Shown here: piece by piece, positions 8,074-19,400 of the stretch
How the letters are laid out: each line of letters begins with the position of its first letter
Position numbering within the stretch: position 1 is the stretch's first letter
Source: Bacteroidales bacterium
GTDB taxonomy: Bacteria > Bacteroidota > Bacteroidia > Bacteroidales > UBA932
NCBI GenBank assembly: GCA_017442315.1
Contig: JAFRZX010000030.1
Location: forward strand, 62,001-126,000
DNA: 64,000 nt
Reading direction: 5' to 3'
Position numbers and translations under genes: made by a program
Notes under the pieces: model-generated
The model's database searches: none
Told to the model about the DNA's origin: nothing
The model's input: the letters and a program-made list of their open reading frames with translations, nothing else

Positions 8074-9423
8074 TCATTCGTATCCTCCGCCTAAGGCGTG
8101 ATAGAGGTTGATGACGCTCTGGATTTCGTCAAAGCGGTCTGAGACTTCAGCAAGTTCTGCGGAAAGCAGGTTTTTCTGGGCTGTAAGGACTTCCAGATAG
8201 TTGGTGTTTCCATGCTTCATAAGAAGCTGTGTGTTCCATACTGCTGCTTGAAGTGTGACGATCTGCTTCCTGTTTATTTCAACCCTCCTCTTAGCTGTCT
8301 GCCACATGACAAGGGCATTGTTTACCTCCACTCCGGCGTCAAGTATTGATTGCCTGAAAATATATGCTGCCTGCTCCTGTTGTGATCGTGCTGCCATAAG
8401 GCGCGCCTTATTTGTTCCTCTGGAAAAGATAGGCTGGGTAAGCGAGCCTATGAAACTGGCAATCAGACTGCCGGGATCGAGTACTACGCTGCCTGAACCT
8501 GTTGTCCATCCCAAGGCCCCGTTGAGTGAGAGATTGGGGTAGAATGCGGCTCTTGCAGCATTTGTATTGTAGAAGCATTGAGCCAGTGCGAGTTCCGCCT
8601 GGCGTACATCAGGACGTCTGCTCAGCAGCTCTACAGGTAATCCTGCCGAAAGGTTTTCCGGCAGTTTCTGCTCGGTCAGTGTGCTTCGTTCAATAGGCAT
8701 GGGAACAATGCTGACCAAAGCGCAGAATGTATTCTCCATCGAAAGAATTTCCTTCTCTAGTGTAAGCACGTCAGCTTCAACACTCAGTTTATTGGCCTTT
8801 GCCTGAAGCACGGCGGCTTCATTTGTCTTTCCAGCTCTCTTAAGGGCTTCCAGAGTCCTTATGTTTTCCTCCCATGTGTTTAATGTGCGTTTGCTGATAG
8901 CAAGCTTCTCATCAAGCATCAGCAGGGTATAATAGCTGTTTGCAATGGTAGCTACAAGTTCCGTGTGTACTGCCTGCTCATATGCCTTGCTTTGTTCCAA
9001 AGCTGCAATAGCTTTGCGCTTTCCGTTGCGAAGACCTCCGAATATGTCAGCTTCCCAACCGGATTCAAAGGATGCTGTGAAGGAGCCAGGTAGCCCTCCT
9101 TTAGCCGAAAACCCGGCGCTTGGCAGCAATGCCCACTTGGCAGAAAGAAGTGCAGCTTCAGATTCTTTTATTTTCAGTCTGGCTACACTCAAGTCTGTAT
9201 TGAAGTCAATTCCCAGTCTGATCCATTCCTGCAGGAGTGAGTCTGTGAATATCCTGTCCCATGATACGGATGCAGTGGAAATTGAGTCATTGGGAACGGA
9301 CATTCTTCTGTAGAGGCTGTCTACGAACGGAATTTCTTCCCTTTCATATCTAGTATATAGACTGCAGCTGCTCAGGTAAAATAATGTGGCTGCCAGTAAT
9401 ATTGCTTTCAGGATTGTCTTCAT
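8074..9423 (-). CDS. NodT/OprM-type outer-membrane efflux lipoprotein
   Basis: Outer-membrane channel of a tripartite RND pump; 449 aa. A lipoprotein signal (lipobox LSSC, cysteine near residue 20) is followed by two repeats of the outer-membrane efflux (OEP) domain. Recognisable segments are GIDFNTDLSVARLKIKESEA, the AIANSYYTLL-type helices and LLSRRPDVRQAELALAQC between the repeats. It is the last gene of the minus-strand operon, 3 nt after the RND permease. The family is clear; the exported compound cannot be read from the sequence. Confidence 0.95.
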   Translation of the reverse strand: MKTILKAILLAATLFYLSSCSLYTRYEREEIPFVDSLYRRMSVPNDSISTASVSWDRIFTDSLLQEWIRLGIDFNTDLSVARLKIKESEAALLSAKWALLPSAGFSAKGGLPGSFTASFESGWEADIFGGLRNGKRKAIAALEQSKAYEQAVHTELVATIANSYYTLLMLDEKLAISKRTLNTWEENIRTLEALKRAGKTNEAAVLQAKANKLSVEADVLTLEKEILSMENTFCALVSIVPMPIERSTLTEQKLPENLSAGLPVELLSRRPDVRQAELALAQCFYNTNAARAAFYPNLSLNGALGWTTGSGSVVLDPGSLIASFIGSLTQPIFSRGTNKARLMAARSQQEQAAYIFRQSILDAGVEVNNALVMWQTAKRRVEINRKQIVTLQAAVWNTQLLMKHGNTNYLEVLTAQKNLLSAELAEVSDRFDEIQSVINLYHALGGGYE

Positions 9424-9426
9424 GTC

Positions 9427-12400
9427 TTATTCCCTTTTACGTTTAGGCATTACTTTTTCCTCTATGTATTGGAATACGATGAACAAGGCAGGTACAATGA
9501 TCAGGAGAGCTATAGTACCTATAAGCATGCCTCCTACCGTTCCGACTCCTATGGAGATATTTCCGTTTGCTCCGACTCCGCTTGCGAACATAAGCGGAAG
9601 CATACCGAATATCATGGTAAGCGATGTCATCAGAATCGGTCTGAGACGGGCTTTTGCTGCAGACATTGCCGCCATTGTAATGGACATGCCTTCAGCACGT
9701 TTCTGAGATGCGTATTCCGTAAGGAGGATGGCGGTTTTTGATAGCAGGCCGATCAGCATCAGCAGACCGATCTGCAGATAGATGTTGTTCTCCAGCCCGA
9801 ACATTCTGGCGAAAAGGAAACTTCCTGCAAGACCGAATGGTACTGATAGAATGATGACTATAGGAATGAACAGACTTTCATACAGAGCACATAGGATGAG
9901 GAAAATGAATACGATGCAGATCGCGAATATCATTGCTACCGAATTGCCTGTATCGGCCTCTTCCCTTGACATTCCTCCGAATTCATAACCATATCCTGCC
10001 GGGAGCACATATTCCGAAACTTCACGGACGGCTTGTATTGCCTGACCTGAACTGAAGCCTTCCGCAGCCTGTCCGTTGATTGATATTGCCGTAAACAGGT
10101 TGAAACGGGATATGGACTGAGGCCCGTATATACGTGTGAGCTTAAGGTACTGGTTTATAGGTGACATCTCTCCATGGGAGTTCCGTACAAACATGTTCTG
10201 AAGGGATTCCGTGTCAAGGCGGAATTCAGGAGCAGCCTGAAGCATTACCCTGTACAGTTTGGAGAATCGGTTCATGTTTGACGCATAGCTTCCTCCGACA
10301 TAGCCGGCCAGCACTTCAAGGACACTTCCTGGCGAGATACCGTTGCGCTTGCACTGGACGGCATCCACTTCTACCAGATACATAGGGTATTTGGTGTCGA
10401 ACGAGGTCTTGGCCCTTGAGATTTCGGGACGTTTGTTCAATTCGATGATGAATTCGTCGGTTATTTTCTGAAGATCTTCCAGCTTGCCGCCCTTCTGGTC
10501 CTGTACGTAGATCTCGAATCCGTTGCTGGCTCCATATCCGGGAATCATTCCTCTGGTGTATACCATGATGTCTGCAGAAGTTATGTCTGCTGTGCGTTTG
10601 TAGATTTCCTCGATTACAGATTCTATGTTATCTTCCTTGCCGGTGCGTTCGTTCCAGTCTTTCAGCCTTATGACGAAGTTTCCGGTAGATGAACCCTGAC
10701 CGAACATCATTCCCCATCCTGTCGTTCTGGAGTAGGCCTCTATCTGCGGAATATCGCTTATGCGTCGGTCAATTTCAGTCATGACCTTCTCCGTCTCAGC
10801 TATATTGGTTCCCGGAGGCGTACGTACATCCATATTGATGGAACCCATATCTTCTTTCGGAACAAGACCAGTCTTTGTGGTGTTCATCAGATATGCCAGA
10901 CCTCCGCATGCTACGATAAGGAGCAGTACAGTGAGCCATTTACGCTTGAACATGAACAGTACTATATATCTGTATCTGTTTACAAGAGCACTGAATCCAG
11001 CATCGAATGCTTTGTGGAAACGGGTTGAAAAGCTTGCCTTCTGTCCGGGAACGGCTTCTTCATGAGGTGTCATGATCAGTGAACAGAGGGCAGGGGAAAG
11101 TGTGAGTGAATTGACCAGCGATATGCCGACTGCTACAGCCATCGTAAGTCCGAACTGAGTATAGAATGTACCGGTGGTTCCTCCCATGAAGCTGACAGGG
11201 ATGAATACCGCCATGAATACGAACGTAGTTGCTACCAGTGCAGTAGATATGCCTCCCATAGCATCTACGGTGGCTTTGTAGGCAGACCGGTAGCCTTCGT
11301 CGAATTTAGCCTGTACCGCCTCGACTACCACTATGGAATCATCCACTACGGTTCCGATCACCAGCACCAGGGCAAAAAGAGTGATCATGTTCAGACTGAA
11401 TCCGGCTACATACAGGAATGCGAATGTTCCAACGAGCGAGACAATGATGGATATGGTAGGGATGATGGTGGAACGAAGACTCTGAAGGAAGACGAAAACC
11501 ACAAGAATAACAAGGAGAATTGCCTCGAAAAGAGTCTTTATGACGTTCTTGATGGAAGCATCCAGAAAGTCTTTAGTGCTCATCAGGTCTATGATCTCCA
11601 GACCCTTAGGCAGATCGTTCCGTATTTTTTCCACTTCCTCGTCGACGGCTTCTATGATTTCGTTTGCATTTGAACCGGAGGTCTGGGATATGCTTATGGT
11701 CGTTCCCGGATGCCCGTTTACCATGCCTACATAATCATAGCTTCTTTCTCCAAGCTCTATGTCTGCCACATCTTTCAGTCTCAGTACCGTACCGTCGCTT
11801 TCAGCACGGATGACCATGTTTTCATAGTCGATGACATTCTCATATCTTCCCCGATACTTGAGGACATATCTGAAAGTGTTTTCGGACTCGGAGCCAAGGG
11901 TTCCGGTAGGGGCTTCCAGATTCTGTTCAGCCAGTACTGCAGAAATGTCTGATGGCATCAGACCGTATTTGCTCATCTTACCTGGATCCAGCCAGATGCG
12001 TAGAGAGTAATCACCTCCTCTTACATCCACTTCTCCGACTCCTGCAATACGTGACAGACGTGGCTCAATGTTGATTTTCAGATAGTTGGTGATGAATTTG
12101 CGGTCAAATGAATTATCCGGACTATATACGGCCAATGTCTTGATGCGGCTTGTCTGGCGTTTGCGTACCGTCACACCGCTTCTTGTAACTTCAGCCGGAA
12201 GAAGGCTTTGTGCAGAAGCTATACGGTTCTGTACGTTGACCATAGCCATGTCTCCGTCAGTACCTTGTCTGAAGTATATCTGTATGCTGGCCGAACCGGA
12301 GTTGGTTGCAGATGACACCATATACATCATGTCCTCTACTCCGTTGATAGCCTCTTCAAGAGGTACAAGCACACTTTTCTGGACGGTTTCTGCATTTGCA

Positions 12401-12555
12401 CCGGCATAGGCTGCTGAAACGCTGACCGTAGGAGGTGCTATTTCCGGGAACTGTTCCACAGGAAGCTGGATCAGACCGATCAGACCAACCAGAAGGATCA
12501 TTACCGAAATCACGCCCGCAAAGATCGGGCGGTCAATGAATGTCTTTACGTTCAT
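9427..12555 (-). CDS. RND (HAE-1) efflux permease, AcrB/MexB type
   Basis: Inner-membrane proton-driven drug/solute exporter; 1042 aa, standard length. It begins with the characteristic FIDRPIFAGVISVMILLVGLI and has two large periplasmic loops and twelve expected membrane helices. The proton-relay Asp pair is in GTVVDDSIVVVEAV and the relay Lys in LLSKTAILLTEYA. The C-terminal half holds the repeated GTVGGMLIGT-type helices. Its ATG overlaps the stop of the upstream adaptor gene (TAATG on the minus strand), so the two are coupled. The system looks intact; the substrate is unknown. Confidence 0.97.
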   Translation of the reverse strand: MNVKTFIDRPIFAGVISVMILLVGLIGLIQLPVEQFPEIAPPTVSVSAAYAGANAETVQKSVLVPLEEAINGVEDMMYMVSSATNSGSASIQIYFRQGTDGDMAMVNVQNRIASAQSLLPAEVTRSGVTVRKRQTSRIKTLAVYSPDNSFDRKFITNYLKINIEPRLSRIAGVGEVDVRGGDYSLRIWLDPGKMSKYGLMPSDISAVLAEQNLEAPTGTLGSESENTFRYVLKYRGRYENVIDYENMVIRAESDGTVLRLKDVADIELGERSYDYVGMVNGHPGTTISISQTSGSNANEIIEAVDEEVEKIRNDLPKGLEIIDLMSTKDFLDASIKNVIKTLFEAILLVILVVFVFLQSLRSTIIPTISIIVSLVGTFAFLYVAGFSLNMITLFALVLVIGTVVDDSIVVVEAVQAKFDEGYRSAYKATVDAMGGISTALVATTFVFMAVFIPVSFMGGTTGTFYTQFGLTMAVAVGISLVNSLTLSPALCSLIMTPHEEAVPGQKASFSTRFHKAFDAGFSALVNRYRYIVLFMFKRKWLTVLLLIVACGGLAYLMNTTKTGLVPKEDMGSINMDVRTPPGTNIAETEKVMTEIDRRISDIPQIEAYSRTTGWGMMFGQGSSTGNFVIRLKDWNERTGKEDNIESVIEEIYKRTADITSADIMVYTRGMIPGYGASNGFEIYVQDQKGGKLEDLQKITDEFIIELNKRPEISRAKTSFDTKYPMYLVEVDAVQCKRNGISPGSVLEVLAGYVGGSYASNMNRFSKLYRVMLQAAPEFRLDTESLQNMFVRNSHGEMSPINQYLKLTRIYGPQSISRFNLFTAISINGQAAEGFSSGQAIQAVREVSEYVLPAGYGYEFGGMSREEADTGNSVAMIFAICIVFIFLILCALYESLFIPIVIILSVPFGLAGSFLFARMFGLENNIYLQIGLLMLIGLLSKTAILLTEYASQKRAEGMSITMAAMSAAKARLRPILMTSLTMIFGMLPLMFASGVGANGNISIGVGTVGGMLIGTIALLIIVPALFIVFQYIEEKVMPKRKRE

Positions 12556-13712
12556 TATTCCAATCCCTCCTCTGTCTTCAATGTGTCAGATGGTTCTGTA
12601 ACCTTTTGGTTTTTGCTGCGGATAACAGTACCTTCCTTTATGAGTCCTGCACCCTCTGCTACTATGATGTCGCCGACCTGAAGCCCGTCCTCGACTATAT
12701 ATTCGGTTCCGTTGTTCTGCGGAGATATCCTTATTTCAGTGGAGGAAGCTTTGCCGTTTACAACCTTATATACGAAAACCCTGTCCTGGAGTTCGTATGT
12801 GGCGGACTGTGGAATGACTATACGGTCCTTGACGGTAACAGGTATGATGATCGTACCGCTTCCTCCGTTACGAAGAAGGTGGTTCCGGTTGTTGAATACT
12901 GCTCTCAGACTGACAGAACCGGTACTTTCACTAATCGTTCCGCTTATGGCGTTTATCTTTCCTGTATGTTCGTATTTTTCTCCGTTGCTCATGATCAGTT
13001 CCACTTCCGGCATCTGTTTTATGGCATTATTCAGCGATCCGTACTGCTGCACCATGTCCAGCATCTGGTTTTCTGCCATTGAAAAGTAGGCATATACCCG
13101 GCTGTCATCGGATACGGTCACAAGAGGCTGTGTGATGCTGCTGTTTACGAGTGCTCCAACACGATATGGAATCATGGATGCGACACCGTTTACAGGCGAA
13201 CGGACTTCAGTGTAAGAGAGATTGTTGCTGGCATTTACCTCTTCAGCTTTGCATAAGGCCAACCTTGCCTCAGCCTCAGTGAGGTCGTTCTGAGCAGTCA
13301 TCAGGTCGAATTCCGAAACGACGTCCTGTTCAAAAAGATTCTTATTGCTTTCATAAATCAGTCTGGCTGTAGACAGAGCTGCTTCAGCACTTTTGACATT
13401 TGCTATGGCTATCTCATATGCAGCCTTGTATGGTGTCTGGTCTATGACAAACAGGACCTGTCCTTTTCTGACACTTTCACCCTCTTCGATGAGGATGTCT
13501 GTAATCATTCCGCTGACCTGTGGTCTGATCTCAACTGTCTGTACTCCGCTTATGGCAGCGGAATATCCTGTAGTAAGTGTTCTGTCACCCAGACATATTT
13601 CCAATGTTTCATAGAGTGAATCTTCTTTTGGAGCAGTCTTTGCTCCCTCTTTGCATGCGCATGCAAGCAAGCTGCAGATTGTCAGAATGGCAAGGAGTGT
13701 TCGTTTTGTCAT
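12555..13712 (-). CDS. RND periplasmic adaptor (membrane fusion protein) lipoprotein
   Basis: Periplasmic adaptor linking the RND permease to the outer-membrane channel; 385 aa. The lipoprotein signal MTKRTLLAILTICSLLACAC is followed by the biotinyl-lipoyl segment (VSGMITDILIEEGESVRKGQVLFVID), a coiled-coil hairpin rich in Ala/Glu (about residues 95-160), a second lipoyl half (TEVRSPVNGVA) and a beta-barrel with the membrane-proximal domain. It is the first gene of the efflux operon and is preceded by a perfect TAnnTTTG element. No dedicated regulator sits beside it. Confidence 0.95.
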   Translation of the reverse strand: MTKRTLLAILTICSLLACACKEGAKTAPKEDSLYETLEICLGDRTLTTGYSAAISGVQTVEIRPQVSGMITDILIEEGESVRKGQVLFVIDQTPYKAAYEIAIANVKSAEAALSTARLIYESNKNLFEQDVVSEFDLMTAQNDLTEAEARLALCKAEEVNASNNLSYTEVRSPVNGVASMIPYRVGALVNSSITQPLVTVSDDSRVYAYFSMAENQMLDMVQQYGSLNNAIKQMPEVELIMSNGEKYEHTGKINAISGTISESTGSVSLRAVFNNRNHLLRNGGSGTIIIPVTVKDRIVIPQSATYELQDRVFVYKVVNGKASSTEIRISPQNNGTEYIVEDGLQVGDIIVAEGAGLIKEGTVIRSKNQKVTEPSDTLKTEEGLE

Positions 13713-13741
13713 AGTTGTTTGTATAACATGATAAATAAATG

Positions 13742-13749
13742 CAAATATA
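13742..13749 (-). promoter_or_regulatory. Promoter -7 element of the efflux operon
   Basis: On the minus strand the bases read TATATTTG, a perfect match to TAnnTTTG, about 30 nt before the adaptor start. The 166-nt divergent spacer 13713-13878 holds this element and the rnr promoter; nothing else is recognisable. Confidence 0.55.
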
Positions 13750-13845
13750 CTTCAATCACAGGATTTTTTTGAGAAAAAACAGATAATATTGTGTGATAAA
13801 ATGCTAAAAAGTGCGGCGGAGCAGCTTTGATTAATTAATTGTTGT

Positions 13846-13853
13846 TATTTTTG
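13846..13853 (+). promoter_or_regulatory. Promoter -7 element of rnr
   Basis: TATTTTTG matches TAnnTTTG exactly, 25 nt before the rnr ATG. A TTTG lies at 13826-13829, closer than the usual -33 spacing, so the upstream element is uncertain. Confidence 0.5.
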
Positions 13854-13878
13854 TGTGTTATAAATATAGATTCTGAAT

Positions 13879-16242
13879 ATGGCGAGAAAGAAGAATTACG
13901 GCAGCAGAAGGAATAATCGTGGCAGAAAGGAAAAGAAGGTTTTCCCTCAGGTGACAGGTAAAGTACAGATGACGCGTGAAGGATATGTATTTGTCATTAC
14001 TGAAGAAAATGATGAAGATGTATTTGTGAAGGCATCCAGGACCAGAGGTGCGCTTAATGGAGATGTTGTAAGGGTAAGCGTAACCCGTGAGAAGACAGAC
14101 CGTCAGCGCAGAGAGGGCGAAATCATAGAGATCATAGAGCGCTCCCCAAGACCTTTCATAGGAATTCTTCATGTAGTAGGCAGCCAGGCATGGGTGCTGA
14201 TGCAGAGCCGTTTCATGCCATATGACATATCCATACCTTTTGCCGAAAGCGATGCGTCAAGATATAGACGTCATAAAGTCAGAGGACAGTCGCTTGCTGA
14301 GCCAAAGGACGATACGGGATGGCTGAAACCCTTGTCTGATGAACTTTATGCGGTACATCGCCTTTTCGTGACAGGGGAGGATGGATATGGGAAGCAGGAA
14401 ATCCAGGTGCGCTCCGGTATGAAGGTAGCTGCTGTAGTGGACGATTGGCCAAGAAGTTCAGCGACTCCTGTGGGACATATTGTGGATGTCCTTGGAGAGC
14501 CAGGTGAAAATGATACCGAGATGCATGCAATTCTGGCCGAATATGCCTTGCCGTATCGTTTCGAGCCGGAGGTCGCCAATGCTGCTGACCTTATTTCCGA
14601 AGATATTGTTCCTCAGGATCTGGTGGGCCGCAGAGATTTCAGGGACACACTTACCTTTACGATAGATCCGGCTGATGCGAAAGATTTTGATGATGCTTTG
14701 TCATTCAAGGTGCTGGAAAACGGGAACTATGAGGTTGGAGTCCATATAGCTGATGTTACTCATTATGTCCGTCCGGGTTCGCTGGTTGATGAGGAAGCCA
14801 GAAGTCGCGGAACATCTGTCTATCTGGTTGACAGGACTGTCCCTATGCTGCCGGAAAAGCTATGCAATAAATTGTGCTCCCTTCGTCCTCATGAGGAGAA
14901 ACTTACCTTTTCTGCAGTATTTGAGATTACTCCTTTGGGAAGAATAGCGGGACAGTGGTTCGGAAAGACCGTCATATATTCTGACTGGCGGTTTGCATAT
15001 GAAGAAGCGCAGGTTTTGATTGATGAGCCTGAAGCTGCCCATGAAAATGTTCCGGCTGAAATAAAGAATGCCGTATTGGTGCTCCATAATCTGGCATCGA
15101 AGCTCCGTAAGAAAAGATTTTCAAGTGGAGCAATCAGCTTTGAACGTCCTGAAATGAAGGTCGAAGTGGATGATAAAGGCCGACCTGTAAATGTATATCA
15201 GAAAGTAAGCAAAGAAGCCAATTGGCTGATAGAGGAATTCATGCTTCTGGCCAACAGAAGTGTGGCTGAATTTGTGGCTAAAGGATGTCGTTGCATGGGT
15301 GATGCTCCGGTCAGAGGCCGTAACAGGGCCAGGACTTTTGTCTATCGTGTACACGACGAACCGAATCCTGAAAAGATAGAGAATCTGAGGAATTTCATTG
15401 GAAATTTCGGATATCGGATGGGCTCGACTGATAATGGCAAGGAAATCTCCAGGGAATTGAATGCATTATTTGCTGCAGCTAAGGATACGCCTGAATACAA
15501 TGCGATTGAACTCCTTTCACTCAGGACGATGGCCAAGGCTCGCTACGATACTGAGAATCTTGGGCATTATGGTTTGGCATTCAAGTACTACACCCACTTC
15601 ACTTCTCCGATCAGACGTTATCCGGACATGATGGTTCACAGGCTTCTTGCACATTATCTTGCCGGAGGTGCATCTGAGCCGCAGGATGTTTATGACAGAC
15701 TTTGCAAGCATGCGTCCGAGAGGGAAATAGTGGCAGCTGAGGCTGAAAGGGCCAGCATAAAATACAAGCTGGTGGAATTCATGCAGGATAAGGTCGGATA
15801 CACTTTCGGAGGGCATATTTCCGGTCTTACGGAATGGGGCATGTATGTCGAGGTTGAGCCTACCATGATAGAGGGTATGGTGCCTTTGCGTGACATCCGT
15901 TCCGATTTCTTTGAGTTCGATCAGGACCATTACAGACTCGTAGGAAAGCGTACAGGTGTAGTCTACAATCTGGGAGATTCCGTGAGGATCCGTGTCAAGA
16001 AGACGAATCTTGAGCAGAAGCTTCTTGACTATGAATTGATTGAGACAGGTCTGGAGGAAAGGATGTATGATAGGATTGATTATGAACATGGAAGAGGCAC
16101 GTCGTTCATCAAGGGTGAGGACGGATCTTTTGACAATGTGACTGTCGGTATAAACAAGGCTGCACGTAAGGAGAAGGTCCGCAAGGCTATTCAGGAATCC
16201 AAGCGCAAGGCGCGAAAGTCTGCGGCAAAAAGCCGGAAGTAA
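13879..16242 (+). CDS. rnr: Ribonuclease R (3'-5' exoribonuclease, RNB family)
   Basis: Processive hydrolytic 3'-5' exoribonuclease for structured RNA and rRNA/mRNA turnover; cytosolic, 787 aa. A basic N-terminal tail (ARKKNYGSRRNNRGRKEKK) precedes two cold-shock-type OB folds. The catalytic RNB domain follows, with the metal-binding signature IDPADAKDFDDALS near residue 265 and HIADVTHYV. An S1 domain (GLTEWGMYVEVEPTMIEGMV) and a Lys/Arg-rich C-terminal tail finish it. The N-terminal winged helix of proteobacterial RNase R seems absent or short. It is transcribed alone, with a promoter upstream and terminators downstream. Confidence 0.97.
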   Translation: MARKKNYGSRRNNRGRKEKKVFPQVTGKVQMTREGYVFVITEENDEDVFVKASRTRGALNGDVVRVSVTREKTDRQRREGEIIEIIERSPRPFIGILHVVGSQAWVLMQSRFMPYDISIPFAESDASRYRRHKVRGQSLAEPKDDTGWLKPLSDELYAVHRLFVTGEDGYGKQEIQVRSGMKVAAVVDDWPRSSATPVGHIVDVLGEPGENDTEMHAILAEYALPYRFEPEVANAADLISEDIVPQDLVGRRDFRDTLTFTIDPADAKDFDDALSFKVLENGNYEVGVHIADVTHYVRPGSLVDEEARSRGTSVYLVDRTVPMLPEKLCNKLCSLRPHEEKLTFSAVFEITPLGRIAGQWFGKTVIYSDWRFAYEEAQVLIDEPEAAHENVPAEIKNAVLVLHNLASKLRKKRFSSGAISFERPEMKVEVDDKGRPVNVYQKVSKEANWLIEEFMLLANRSVAEFVAKGCRCMGDAPVRGRNRARTFVYRVHDEPNPEKIENLRNFIGNFGYRMGSTDNGKEISRELNALFAAAKDTPEYNAIELLSLRTMAKARYDTENLGHYGLAFKYYTHFTSPIRRYPDMMVHRLLAHYLAGGASEPQDVYDRLCKHASEREIVAAEAERASIKYKLVEFMQDKVGYTFGGHISGLTEWGMYVEVEPTMIEGMVPLRDIRSDFFEFDQDHYRLVGKRTGVVYNLGDSVRIRVKKTNLEQKLLDYELIETGLEERMYDRIDYEHGRGTSFIKGEDGSFDNVTVGINKAARKEKVRKAIQESKRKARKSAAKSRK

Positions 16243-16326
16243 GTTCTATATTCCTAAAACCTTCAGGAAGATATGAAATATGCCACTCAGACTATATAAT
16301 GAGTGTTTTTGAGTCTTATGAGTGCA

Positions 16327-16361
16327 TACGCAGGCTATATCTTTGGCCTGCGTACTTTTTT
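16327..16361 (+). terminator. Rho-independent terminator downstream of rnr
   Basis: A 9-bp GC-rich stem (TACGCAGGC at 16327-16335 with GCCTGCGTA at 16346-16354) is followed by a run of six T. A weaker stem (CACTCA/TGAGTG, 16284-16305, then TTTTT) precedes it, so termination may be doubled. Confidence 0.8.
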
Positions 16362-16378
16362 ATTAAGGTATAAGGTGG

Positions 16379-16386
16379 GACCTTTG
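16379..16386 (+). promoter_or_regulatory. Possible promoter -7 element of the giant phosphoesterase gene
   Basis: GACCTTTG differs from TAnnTTTG at its first base only and lies 26 nt before the preferred start at 16412. This favours that ATG over the one at 16400. No clear -33 element. Confidence 0.35.
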
Positions 16387-16411
16387 CCGAGCTCAAATCA
16401 TGTTGAAACTT

Positions 16412-19400
16412 ATGAAAATTATTCATTATTTTGTCTTTCTGGCAACATTGTTTGCCGCTGTTTCTTGCGGCAAGGAAGAACTGGAACCGCCGGTTGCTGA
16501 TGGAGTCATACCGGAGAAGATGGAGTATAATACCTATCTTACAGCAAGGATAAATACAGAGACCAAAGCTTCTGTAAGCGAGGATTATAAGAAGCTTTCG
16601 TGGACTGTAAATGATACCATTTCTGTATATACGTCAAAAGGACGTTTCGTGGATTTTATCTATGATGCAGAGGAATCTCCAGAAGAAGTACGTTTCAAAG
16701 CTAATCTGGACAATGGTGAGACCATAGGCAGATACGCAGTATATCCTGCGGGAAATCATAGGGTCTCCTCCGAGGGTGATGTATTTGTGAACCTGCCTCA
16801 GAAGTATGAGTGGGTTGAGGGCGAAGTTGAAGTGCCGATGCTGGCGGAAATATCTGATCCGTCTGAAACAGTGACATTCAGTCATGTAGGAGGTGTGTTC
16901 GCATTCGATGTCGCTGGTGTTCCAGCCGGTGCTACGTCTTTTGAGTTCAAGGCCTCACGTCTTGTTACCGGAGACTTTTCAGTTGCAGACGGAAAGATTG
17001 CGACTTTGGAGAACGAAGTGGCCAGCACAGTGACTTTCACCTTCGATGCTCTTGAACTGGTTGAGGATATGAAATTCTTTGTACCTGTTCCTACAGGATC
17101 GTATCCGGGCTTTACCATAACCATATATGGTGGAGAAAGCAGTCTCGCTACAAAGACTGCCAAAAGTACCAATGTGATAGAAAGGACAGCTCTGAAGAAA
17201 TTCTCCTTTGCAGCATCGGACATTATTTATGTGACTGTTGACGGTTCTGGTCAGAAAACTGGTGAATCATGGGAAAATGCGGCTACTCTCAATGGTGCAC
17301 TGGCCTCAGCCGGAAACGGCTCAGTAATAAGAATGGCTGGTGGAACTTATGTTCCGGATACCATCATCAGTGGCGCTGAGGAAGGTGCGTCCGATAATTT
17401 CAAGACCTTCCTTGTAAACAAGCATGTCACCATACAGGGAAGCTACAAGGCCGGTACTTCCCAGACGGACACATTGACTACACCTACAATCATTTCAGGA
17501 AAGATATCCGAGACTGTCAATGCATGGCATGCTATGACTGTGGCGGCCCCAGGTGACGGCAAGACAGTACTCAGAGGACTGACATTTACGGGAGGAAAGC
17601 CTAAAAAGGCTACGGCAGCAGCGGACTGTACGACTGTTACAACTGCTGACGGAGTGACTGTCCAGAATTATCGTGGCGGCGGACTCTATGTAGGATCTTC
17701 AGTTGATCTGAGATCATGTACGTTCACAGGTAACACGGCAGATAATCTGACCTATACAAGCGGTACTGTGGGTGTCGGCATGTATATCGCTGCCGGATCT
17801 GTGGCCAATGTAAGCAGGTCAATGTTCACCTCAAATACAGGAGGAGCTTGCGGAGGTGCCATCTATGTGCATGGTAATCTTAATATGACGGATTGTGTCT
17901 TCAGCCAGAACAAGGCAGCTCACAGCGGTGCCGTTCATAATGCAGGTAAGGTCTATGTAGACAGATGCCTGTTCCTGGAAAATGAAGCTACAAGCGGCTT
18001 TGCAGGAGCCATGAGGCAGCAGGGAAGCACATTTACTGTTGCAAACAGTACATTTAAAGGCAATAAGGCAAAGACACATGGAGGTGCTATACATAACAAC
18101 AGGAATACAATCACCTTGGACGGATGTATATTCAATGAGAATGCGGCAACCAAAGATGGAGGTGCAATAGCGAACTGGGGCGGAGGAACGGCAACGGTAA
18201 ATACATGTTCGTTCGTAGCTAATACGGCAGAATACGGAGGGGCTGTAACAAATATGGTGAATAGCGCTACTGACAAAAAGTCTTATCTGATCTTGAACAA
18301 ATGTTCTTTCATCGGAAATGCTGCAAGTGACGGTCAGGATGCTGTCAATGGAGGTGCTGTGATCAACAATGGCTGTATAACGGTCATTTCCGGTTGCTCG
18401 TTTGAAGGATTCTCTGCTGAAAGCGGTGGTGCAGTGGCAAACCTGTTGTCAATGACACTTGTTCCTGAACTGACCATAGACAAGGGATGCGTGTTCACGA
18501 AAAACGAAGCATCACTTGGAGGAGCTGTAGCCAATATTGCAGGAAATGCCGAAATCTCCGGCACAGATTTTCTGGAAAACAATGCCCTTCAGCATGGCGG
18601 CGCTGTTTATAATGCATACGGTGGCGGAACATCTGTGATGAGCATCAGGTCTTCCGAATTCATCTCCAATACTTCGGTAAAGAACGGAGGAGCCATCATG
18701 AACTGGTATGCTGAAGATGACCCTTCTGCATTGGCTCCGGAACTGACGATAAGCAATTGTGAATTCATTACGAATAAAGTAACAGAAAAGACAGACTATG
18801 AAAATCAGGGAGGAGCAATCGCTAACCAGTGTTCGATACTTACAGTTACGGGAACCACATTCCATAAGAACTATGCATTGCATTCCGGCGCCATATACAG
18901 CTATAACTGTTTGAAGAATACGTCAACTCTGTTAAGCGACAAGGTTGCCTATACTTATGTATATAACAGCTGTTTCGACTCAAATACAGTAGGAGGTACA
19001 GCTCAGGGGTCTCATTTCAGGTCTCACGGTAAGTCGAAGAATGTTATAGTCAACTCTACCTTTACAGGCGGTAACAGTACTACCGGGGGCTTGCGTTTGC
19101 GCACCGGAGCTACATGCTATCTGGTCAGCTGCACCTTTACTGATAATGGTTCCGGCCCTTACAACCAGTCATCTGTGATGAAGGTTTATAATACGGTCTC
19201 TTATGGCAATTCAGGCAATAAGTTGAATTATTATGCGAATCTGACTGACAGTGACGATTTGCTGTACTCATCTTTGATCGGTACGATGTCCATTAGTGGA
19301 GGCCGCGTTTCAACTGGCACGACATTGTATGATGCGGAAGGAAATGCTTCGGATATGACCATTTCAGGCAATCTTTTCGGAGCATACAGGGACGGAGTGT

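Noticed and set aside
16243-16326. Possible small gene or RNA between rnr and the giant phosphoesterase
   Set aside because: Only a weak stem-loop and the main terminator are visible; no open frame with a start signal.
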